Of a stretch of 34,686 nt of DNA, positions 27,648-34,686 are shown in pieces (the first letter of the stretch is position 1; every line of letters begins with the position of its first letter). The DNA is from Clostridium sp. (GTDB lineage: Bacteria > Bacillota > Clostridia > Acetivibrionales > Acetivibrionaceae). The notes beneath the pieces were generated by a model. The model searched no databases, was not told the origin of the DNA, and saw nothing but the letters and a program-made list of their open reading frames with translations. Position numbers and translations under genes: made by a program. The DNA lies in the NCBI GenBank assembly GCA_012523755.1, contig JAAYTO010000170.1, positions 1 to 34,686 on the forward strand, in the 5' to 3' direction.

Positions 27648-30600
27648 ATGAATAGATTATTGCATATAGGATTGGACGTTGGATCGACTACGGTAAAGTT
27701 GGTTGTACTTGATGAACGGAATAATATATTGTTTGGAAAGTATCAGAGGCACTACTCAGACATAAGGAAAACCATATCTTCCCTTCTTGAAGAAGCTTAT
27801 GTAAATTTTCCCGATGACAATATTACGATAATGGTTACAGGGTCAGGAGGAATTTCTGTATCAGAATGGCTTGAGCTGGATTTTATTCAGGAGGTTATTG
27901 CAAGTACCAAGGCCATAGAAAGCTTTATTCCTGAGACCGATGTTGTGATTGAATTAGGAGGGGAAGATGCAAAGATAACCTACTTTGATGGCAGTATTGA
28001 GCAGAGGATGAATGGTACCTGTGCCGGGGGAACGGGTGCATTTATAGACCAAATGGCATCACTTCTGAAGACTGATGCATCGGGTCTGAATGAGCTGGCA
28101 AAGAACTACAGGGTTATCTATCCTATTGCTGCCAGGTGTGGGGTGTTTGCCAAAACGGACATTCAACCCCTGATAAATGAAGGGGCATCAAAAGAGGATA
28201 TATCCGCATCGATATTTCAATCGGTGGTAAACCAGACCATAAGCGGACTTGCCTGTGGAAAGCCCATAAGGGGAAATGTTGCTTTCTTGGGAGGACCTTT
28301 ACAGTTTTTGTCGGAGCTTAGGGTAAGATTTATTGAAACCCTGAAGCTTGAAGAACATCAGGTGATTTCTCCTGACAATGCGGAGCTTTATGTTGCTTTA
28401 GGTGCTGCCTTGGCTTCTAAAGATTTAAAAGGGATACCTTTCAGATCCTTGGCCGGAAGGCTTTCGGTACTAAATGATATTACGGTTCATGAGGTGGAAA
28501 GGCTTGCTCCGTTGTTTAATGATGAAAAGGAGCTTGAAGATTTTAGAATAAGGCATCAAAACAGTGCTGTTTCACAACGCGACATTAAAGGTTATGCAGG
28601 GAAATGCTTTCTTGGTATAGATGCAGGCTCAACAACTACTAAAGCCGTACTGATAGATGAATCTGGAGCCATTTTGTATTCCCATTACGGGAGCAATAAT
28701 GGAAGCCCTTTAAAGTCTACGGTAAAAATTCTCAAGAAAATCTACGGATTGCTTTCAAAGGATGCGAAGATTGTTAATTCTACGGTTACAGGCTATGGAG
28801 AGGGACTGATAAAGGTTGCCTTGGCGGTTGACATAGGAGAGATTGAAACAATAGCACACTACAAGGCAGCAGATGCCATATTGCCCGGAGTTGAATTTAT
28901 ACTTGATATTGGCGGACAGGACATGAAATGTTTGAAGATAAAGAACGGCGTTATCGACAGTATTATGTTGAATGAGGCTTGTTCTTCTGGATGCGGTTCC
29001 TTCATTGAAACCTTTGCCCATTCATTGAATATGAGCGTGGAGGATTTTGCAAAAGAGGCACTTTTAGCAAAATCCCCTGTGGATTTGGGCTCTAGGTGTA
29101 CTGTTTTTATGAATTCAAGGGTTAAACAGGCACAAAAAGAGGGAGCATCGGTGGGTGACATATCGGCAGGTCTTTCCTATTCGGTAATAAAAAATGCACT
29201 TCAAAAAGTAATAAAAATAAGAGATCCCGAGGAGATGGGACAAAAGGTTATTGTTCAGGGCGGTACCTTTTATAATGACGCTGTGCTGAGAAGCTTTGAG
29301 CTTATTGCCGGCAAGAATGCGGTAAGACCGGATATAGCAGGTCTTATGGGTGCCTATGGTGCAGCTCTTATTGCTAAAGAACGGTATACCGAAGGATATG
29401 AAAGCACCTTGGTAAAGGCAGAGGAGCTTGACAGCTTCAGTATTGACATATCGATGAGAAGATGCGGGCTTTGTGGCAATAATTGTTTGCTTACAATAAA
29501 TACGTTTTCGGGAGGCAAGGAGTTTATATCCGGGAACCGGTGTGAGAGAGGAGTCGGAATAGAGAAAAAACGTGATGACATTCCCAATCTTTTTGATTAT
29601 AAATACAAAAGGTTGTTTTCGTACAAACCCTTGGATAAAAACGAAGCGATAAGGGGTACTGTGGGTATTCCCAGGGTGCTTAATTTATATGAAAATTATC
29701 CCTTCTGGGTTACGTTTTTTACCGAGCTGAAGTTCAGGGTGGAGCTTTCTCCTAGGTCTTCGAAGAAGATATATGAGCTCGGAATGGAGACAATACCTTC
29801 GGAGTCTGCCTGTTACCCTGCCAAGATTGTCCATGGACATATAACGAGTCTTATTAACAAGAATGTAGACATAATATTTTACCCGTGTCTACCCTATGAA
29901 AAAATAGAGTACAGCGATTGCGACAACTATTACAACTGTCCTATGGTGACATCCTATCCTGAAGTAATAAAGAACAATATGGATGATTTAAGGGACAAGG
30001 GAATAGTGTATATGAACCCATTCCTGCCTATGGACAATAAAAAAAGACTGATGGAGAGGCTATATAAAGTATTTAAGGTATACAATATCAGCTGGCAGGA
30101 GATAAAGCAGGCTGTTGAAAAAGCTTGGCTTGAGGATGAAAATGTAAAACAGGATATTAGAAAAAAGGGAGAAGAGACATTAGAATACCTTGAAAAGAGC
30201 GGAAAAAAAGGTATTATTCTCGCTGGACGTCCTTATCACATAGATCCTGAAATAAATCACGGTATACCCAATATTATTACTGGGTTTGATATGGCTGTTC
30301 TTACGGAGGACTCGATAGCACATTTGGGAAAAATTCAGCATCCTTTGAGGGTTGTTGACCAATGGACGTATCATTCCAGGCTATATAGGGCTGCAAGTTT
30401 TGTAAAGGAAAAAAGCAATCTTGAACTGGTTCAGCTAAATTCCTTTGGTTGCGGACTGGATGCTGTGACCACAGACCAAGTTGAAGAAATACTGTCCAGC
30501 AGTAATAAGATTTATACAGTCTTAAAAATTGATGAGATTGACAACCTGGGAGCAGCAAAGATTCGTATAAGATCCTTAAAGGCTGCGATGGAAGAAAGGG

Positions 30601-31949
30601 ATAAAAACGGATTCAGACCCGTAAAGGGAGATGCCAGCTGTAAAAGGGTGCTTTTCACAAAGAAAATGAAAGAAAACCACACCATACTGGTTCCACAAAT
30701 GTCTCCTATACATTTTCAGTTTTTGGAGGAGGCGTTCAGGGTTTCCGGCTACAACCTGAAAGTGTTGCCTTATGTCGACAGAAAAGCTATTGATGAAGGG
30801 CTTAAGTATGTTAACAACGATGCATGTTATCCTTCAATAATTGTAGTGGGACAGCTGATAGAGGCTCTAAAGTCAGGAGAATATGACCTTAATAATGTTT
30901 CTTTAATGATATCTCAGACAGCAGGAGGATGCAGGGCTACAAACTATATTGGGTTTTTAAGAAAAGCACTAAAGGATGCAGGACTTTCCCATATACCGGT
31001 GTTGTCTTTGAATTTTGCCGGTTTAGAAAAGAATCCCGGGTTTAAAATCAGACCGGGTCTGGTAAACAAGGCTCTTATGGCGGTGGTATATGGTGATTTG
31101 CTTATGAGGGTATTGTATAGAGTAAGACCCTATGAGAGAATAGGCGGTTCTGCAAATCTCTTATACGATACATGGGTACCCAGATGCAAGGAGTCAATAA
31201 GAACAGGCTCTCAAAGAACATTCAAAGAAAACATCTACAGAATTGTGGAGGAATTTGATAATCTGGATGTATATAACGTTAGAAAGCCTAGAGTTGGTTT
31301 GGTAGGAGAGATTCTTGTTAAATTCCATCCTCAAGCCAACAATAATGTTGTTGACATAATAGAGAGAGAGGGAGCAGAAGCGGTAATGCCGGACTTAACC
31401 GACTTTTTACTGTATTGTGCTTATAATGAAAACTTTAAATACGCCCATTTATCCGGGAAAAAAGTTGACCGCACAATAAAAAATTTGGCAATCTCGCTTA
31501 TAGAGTACTACAGAAGGGATATGAAAAAAGCACTCGAGCAGAGTAAACGGTTTAGTCCTCCCTGTTCTATATCTGAACTGGCAGAAATGGCATCTAGGAT
31601 TCTATCCGTTGGAAATCATACAGGTGAAGGCTGGTTTTTAACAGCAGAAATGATAGAACTTATAAATAGTGGTGTACAAAACATAGTGTGTATGCAGCCT
31701 TTTGCTTGTTTGCCCAATCATGTAACCGGTAAGGGCATGATAAAGGAGCTGAAGCGGCGGTATCCTGATTCTAATATTGTTGCGGTGGATTATGATCCGG
31801 GGGCAAGTGAGGTAAATCAGTTAAACAGGATTAAGCTTATGCTGTCTGTAGCTTTTAAGAACTTTTATAAGGCGGAGCAAGATTTAAAAAAGAAAGACAG
31901 TATATATGATTGTGAAAACAAGGGCGAGATAGTTAAGACTTTAGTATAA
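27648..31949 (+). CDS. Acyl-CoA dehydratase activase / 2-hydroxyacyl-CoA dehydratase-type fusion protein
   Basis: Two ASKHA domains ([30 protein letters not shown]), [13 protein letters not shown] and [13 protein letters not shown], followed by DUF2229/HgdB-like Cys motifs. Confidence 0.9.
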   Translation: MNRLLHIGLDVGSTTVKLVVLDERNNILFGKYQRHYSDIRKTISSLLEEAYVNFPDDNITIMVTGSGGISVSEWLELDFIQEVIASTKAIESFIPETDVVIELGGEDAKITYFDGSIEQRMNGTCAGGTGAFIDQMASLLKTDASGLNELAKNYRVIYPIAARCGVFAKTDIQPLINEGASKEDISASIFQSVVNQTISGLACGKPIRGNVAFLGGPLQFLSELRVRFIETLKLEEHQVISPDNAELYVALGAALASKDLKGIPFRSLAGRLSVLNDITVHEVERLAPLFNDEKELEDFRIRHQNSAVSQRDIKGYAGKCFLGIDAGSTTTKAVLIDESGAILYSHYGSNNGSPLKSTVKILKKIYGLLSKDAKIVNSTVTGYGEGLIKVALAVDIGEIETIAHYKAADAILPGVEFILDIGGQDMKCLKIKNGVIDSIMLNEACSSGCGSFIETFAHSLNMSVEDFAKEALLAKSPVDLGSRCTVFMNSRVKQAQKEGASVGDISAGLSYSVIKNALQKVIKIRDPEEMGQKVIVQGGTFYNDAVLRSFELIAGKNAVRPDIAGLMGAYGAALIAKERYTEGYESTLVKAEELDSFSIDISMRRCGLCGNNCLLTINTFSGGKEFISGNRCERGVGIEKKRDDIPNLFDYKYKRLFSYKPLDKNEAIRGTVGIPRVLNLYENYPFWVTFFTELKFRVELSPRSSKKIYELGMETIPSESACYPAKIVHGHITSLINKNVDIIFYPCLPYEKIEYSDCDNYYNCPMVTSYPEVIKNNMDDLRDKGIVYMNPFLPMDNKKRLMERLYKVFKVYNISWQEIKQAVEKAWLEDENVKQDIRKKGEETLEYLEKSGKKGIILAGRPYHIDPEINHGIPNIITGFDMAVLTEDSIAHLGKIQHPLRVVDQWTYHSRLYRAASFVKEKSNLELVQLNSFGCGLDAVTTDQVEEILSSSNKIYTVLKIDEIDNLGAAKIRIRSLKAAMEERDKNGFRPVKGDASCKRVLFTKKMKENHTILVPQMSPIHFQFLEEAFRVSGYNLKVLPYVDRKAIDEGLKYVNNDACYPSIIVVGQLIEALKSGEYDLNNVSLMISQTAGGCRATNYIGFLRKALKDAGLSHIPVLSLNFAGLEKNPGFKIRPGLVNKALMAVVYGDLLMRVLYRVRPYERIGGSANLLYDTWVPRCKESIRTGSQRTFKENIYRIVEEFDNLDVYNVRKPRVGLVGEILVKFHPQANNNVVDIIEREGAEAVMPDLTDFLLYCAYNENFKYAHLSGKKVDRTIKNLAISLIEYYRRDMKKALEQSKRFSPPCSISELAEMASRILSVGNHTGEGWFLTAEMIELINSGVQNIVCMQPFACLPNHVTGKGMIKELKRRYPDSNIVAVDYDPGASEVNQLNRIKLMLSVAFKNFYKAEQDLKKKDSIYDCENKGEIVKTLV

Positions 31950-32018
31950 ATCTGGTTTTTCTTCACATTTTATAACAAGCCTCTTAGCATATGAGTGCAT
32001 TAAAGAAAATATGAAATT

Positions 32019-32059
32019 CTTATAAAAGAAAAGGGCTCTAAGCCCTTTTCTTTTATAAG
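32019..32059. terminator. Bidirectional terminator between convergent genes
   Basis: Perfect 19-bp arms CTTATAAAAGAAAAGGGCT-CTA-AGCCCTTTTCTTTTATAAG. Confidence 0.85.
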
Positions 32060-32160
32060 GTTTTTGAACCGAAAACATTAAAAACGAGGGGGGTCAAAGT
32101 TCTTGGGTTTTGTTAAAAAACAATAAGACCTAATACTATGTATCGGTCATATATACATTA

Positions 32161-32388
32161 TTAATAATATAATGCTCTCTCTGAAATAATGTTATCCACG
32201 CTTTGAATGCTGATATAGGGATCATAAGCATCAACGCTTTTTGAGAACTGGTTTTTCGTTAAGAGATTCCGGTGTCCGCAACACTCACAAACAAAATTCA
32301 GACCGTTTAACTTCGAAATTTCAACTTCCGGTAGGTTCAACAAAACAGATTTACAATTGTAGCAGAATAATGTCTTAAAGTTATACAT
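32161..32388 (-). CDS. Small zinc-ribbon-like protein (75 aa)
   Basis: CYNC..CECCGH; on the minus strand AAAGGAGGAACATGC precedes ATG. Confidence 0.7.
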   Translation of the reverse strand: MYNFKTLFCYNCKSVLLNLPEVEISKLNGLNFVCECCGHRNLLTKNQFSKSVDAYDPYISIQSVDNIISERALYY

Positions 32389-32772
32389 GCATGTTCCTCC
32401 TTTTTTTGTACATAGACTTGTTTTTTTGAAAAAAAGCAGATTAAATCTATAAAAGAAAGTAATTCTTTCGCAGGTGATTTCTATTTTAATATAAACCTCA
32501 CTGCATTTAAAGTAAGTGACTGTATTTATTAATAATCGACATTATACTTAAGGAAAATCAACATTATGTTGCGAAATATAAGATAAAATTAAGAAAAGAA
32601 ACAATCTGTTTACATGTCCTAATACTGCATCTCTATTATATATTTTTTTAAGAATAAAATCAATAGTTATCATTTTAAAAAAAATCATGAATATAATCAA
32701 TACAAAGAAATGTAACAAAGATAAAAAACAAAGGGGATTTTATAAATTACGCGGATCTTAACGGAGGATAAA

Positions 32773-34047
32773 ATGAAAAGGTACGCTTCAAGAAAAAATA
32801 GGTTTAAGATTAATGGGGTTTTGAAGGCGATTCTAATAATTTTCCTGTCGGTGGTGGCAATAAAACTAGGTACGGTGGGAGGCGACATACTTTTTAGATT
32901 GGATAAGAAAATTATAAGAAGTGTTGACATTGAAAACTATAGGTCTAATCTAAAAACTACTTTGCCAATAATAGATACTATTTACAACAGTGGCAATATA
33001 AGTGTGTCTTTAACTGGGTATATCAAAGATGTTATGCAGGGAATTTTTCATTTTGACATGAACAGTCCTGCTACTATTTTAGGTGCTCAGTCGCCCTACT
33101 TTTACAGTTATTATATTGACGGCTATCAGAAACAGCTTGCCCATAGCCAGGGCAGCAAGCCGTATTTTTATATTGCGGAGATTGAAGAACCCGAAAGCAA
33201 AAATAATGAAAAGTATGATGCGAAAAAAACTGAACCGGAGCCCACTTACCCGGCCAGCAGTATTTCTTACACCGTGGATGAGGATGATAGAAAAGGCACT
33301 CCTGAGAATAATACTGTTACATTTAATGAAATAGCAATAAATAATAATGACACTGATTATGAAATTAATATAAAAGAGCTTATGAGTGAGCCCTTAAATA
33401 TCAGCTTTGATAAAAAAGAACCCAAGATATTGATTTATCATACCCATACCAATGAAGGATATATCAAGGATATTTCCGAACTTGAAAAAAGCGGCATTCC
33501 CAGCAGGACCACGGATGCCAGATACAGCGTTGTAAGAGTTGGTGAAGAGCTTGCCAATATCTTTAGAAAAAAATATGGTATTGAAGTAATTCATAATGCT
33601 ACCATGCATAATTATCCCTCAGACACCGGCTGCTATGCAAGATCTTTAAATACTGCCACCAGTATTTTAAAAAGCTACCCTTCAATTAAAATTGTTTTAG
33701 ATATTCACAGGGATGGTATAGAGCAGAAGAAACTAAGGGTTGCGACTCAAATAAATAATAAGAGCGTAGCTAGGATAATGTTTGTTGTAGGAACTGATAC
33801 CACAGGTCTTGAACATCCTAACTGGAGAGAAAACCTGAAGCTTGCCATAACGCTCCAGCAAAAACTGAATGAAAAGTATCCGGGGATTACAAGACCGATT
33901 TATATAAGCTATAACCGTTATAATCAGCATTTAACCCCGGGTTCCTTGATAGTTGAAGTAGGAGGGGACGGAAATACCATAGATGAATGTTTAGAAAGCA
34001 CAAAATACCTAGCTGAAGTAATAAATGAAGTTATTAATAATAAATAA
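32773..34047 (+). CDS. spoIIP: Stage II sporulation protein P
   Basis: KILIYHTHTNEGY, VVRVGEELANIFRKKYGIEVIHNATMHNYP, DIHRDG, LIVEVGGDGNT; N-terminal TM. Confidence 0.93.
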   Translation: MKRYASRKNRFKINGVLKAILIIFLSVVAIKLGTVGGDILFRLDKKIIRSVDIENYRSNLKTTLPIIDTIYNSGNISVSLTGYIKDVMQGIFHFDMNSPATILGAQSPYFYSYYIDGYQKQLAHSQGSKPYFYIAEIEEPESKNNEKYDAKKTEPEPTYPASSISYTVDEDDRKGTPENNTVTFNEIAINNNDTDYEINIKELMSEPLNISFDKKEPKILIYHTHTNEGYIKDISELEKSGIPSRTTDARYSVVRVGEELANIFRKKYGIEVIHNATMHNYPSDTGCYARSLNTATSILKSYPSIKIVLDIHRDGIEQKKLRVATQINNKSVARIMFVVGTDTTGLEHPNWRENLKLAITLQQKLNEKYPGITRPIYISYNRYNQHLTPGSLIVEVGGDGNTIDECLESTKYLAEVINEVINNK

Positions 34048-34070
34048 GAATAATGTGGGAATAATAGATA

Positions 34071-34123
34071 ATGGGTGCAATAAACAAATGTGAAGATTCT
34101 TCACTTAAATAATATACACCCAT
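34071..34123 (+). ncRNA. Shorter relative of the GGGTG..CACCC element
   Basis: ATGGGTG/CACCCAT outer arms; internal GTGAAG-ATT-CTTCAC hairpin. Confidence 0.4.
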
Positions 34124-34161
34124 AAATAACAGGATTACTTAAAACAAAAAGGGGTTTATCA

Positions 34162-34443
34162 ATGAGCAGGTTGGAAAAGTATAGAAGAATAAGAATTATG
34201 AGGAGAAAGTGTATATTTGTTTGCATGCTTTCTTTTTTTATTATGTTCTCGGGAATACTTGCCGCGGACAAGTCTATCAATGAGCTTATGTACAGGAAAA
34301 AAGGGTTGGATATAGTTTCAATAGAGCCATACAAAGACGATTATTATTGTATAAAAGTTTTTAACAAGCATATCCTAATTAATACAAAACACATAAAAAA
34401 CGATATTCATAGCCTTAAAGAGTGGTTTTCTGATAAATTTTAG
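34162..34443 (+). CDS. Small single-pass membrane protein (93 aa)
   Basis: Intact ORF with N-terminal TM (CIFVCMLSFFIMFSGILAA). Confidence 0.6.
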   Translation: MSRLEKYRRIRIMRRKCIFVCMLSFFIMFSGILAADKSINELMYRKKGLDIVSIEPYKDDYYCIKVFNKHILINTKHIKNDIHSLKEWFSDKF

Positions 34444-34451
34444 ATGTTTAT

Positions 34452-34540
34452 GGGTGCATACTATTTATATGAGGGGAAATATGGAAGAAACAAAACTTAA
34501 GTTTCTGGAATATTTTTCCCCATATTTATTTAATGCACCC
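34452..34540 (+). ncRNA. Candidate structured element, copy 2 (GGGTGCAT...ATGCACCC)
   Basis: Outer arms GGGTGCAT/ATGCACCC; inner GGGGAAATAT/ATATTTTTCCCC; AGAAAC/GTTTCT hairpin; 3' half shared with copy 1. Confidence 0.55.
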
Positions 34541-34659
34541 AATGTGCCACGGTGAAATCATGAAGGAAGATTAAGCCATGGCATAAATTACAGATAAACT
34601 TTATTGAGCCTTTGTAGTAAGATATTACCCATAGATAATGAAAAGTGGGGTTATACTAA

Positions 34660-34686
34660 ATGGGTAAGAAATTATACAAAGGGAGC
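34660..34686 (+). CDS. Possible start of a downstream CDS (MGKKLYKGS..., truncated by window)
   Basis: ATG preceded by AAAAGTGGGG; only 9 codons visible. Confidence 0.35.

Noticed and set aside
34545-34585. TGCCA...TGGCA dyad after the second GGGTG element
   Set aside because: Only ~5 paired bases over a long loop; within chance expectation.
1-34686. tRNA, rRNA or CRISPR arrays
   Set aside because: No tRNA cloverleaf, rRNA-like segment or repeat-spacer array was recognised by eye; a tRNAscan/Infernal run would be needed to exclude them.

Overview
Nothing was computed or searched; every call comes from reading the sequence and the supplied ORF track. The window looks like a low-GC Firmicutes (Clostridia) chromosomal segment. 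Blocks in order: (1) a housekeeping run recJ - apt - relA/spoT - dtd - MBL-fold hydrolase - hemZ; (2) a zinc-ribbon/TM2 protein; (3) a ~12 kb Tad/Flp-type pilus locus (TadZ/CpaE-like, TadA/CpaF, TadB, TadC, Flp pilin, two TadE-like pseudopilins, a 1121-aa DUF5702-like protein, a lipoprotein, an FHA protein); (4) a small decayed accessory patch with a permease remnant and a frameshifted small peptide gene; (5) T-box-hisS-aspS; (6) a signal peptidase with no obvious canonical start; (7) a 1433-aa acyl-CoA dehydratase activase-type fusion; (8) a small zinc-ribbon gene on the minus strand; (9) spoIIP and a small membrane protein. The most interesting signals are intergenic. Three separate families of repeated, foldable elements occur here: GGGTGYAT...ATRCACCC elements with apparent compensatory changes (3297-3380, 34452-34540, and a shorter relative at 34071-34123); ~114-bp terminal-inverted-repeat elements carrying a terminator-like hairpin (17683-17796, 27316-27428); and a TTTCAC..GTGAAA/GACCAAAAAGC leader element found three times, each time just after a terminator and before a gene (13493, 23182, 26507). 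A fourth, single-copy three-helix structure lies at 21501-21588.
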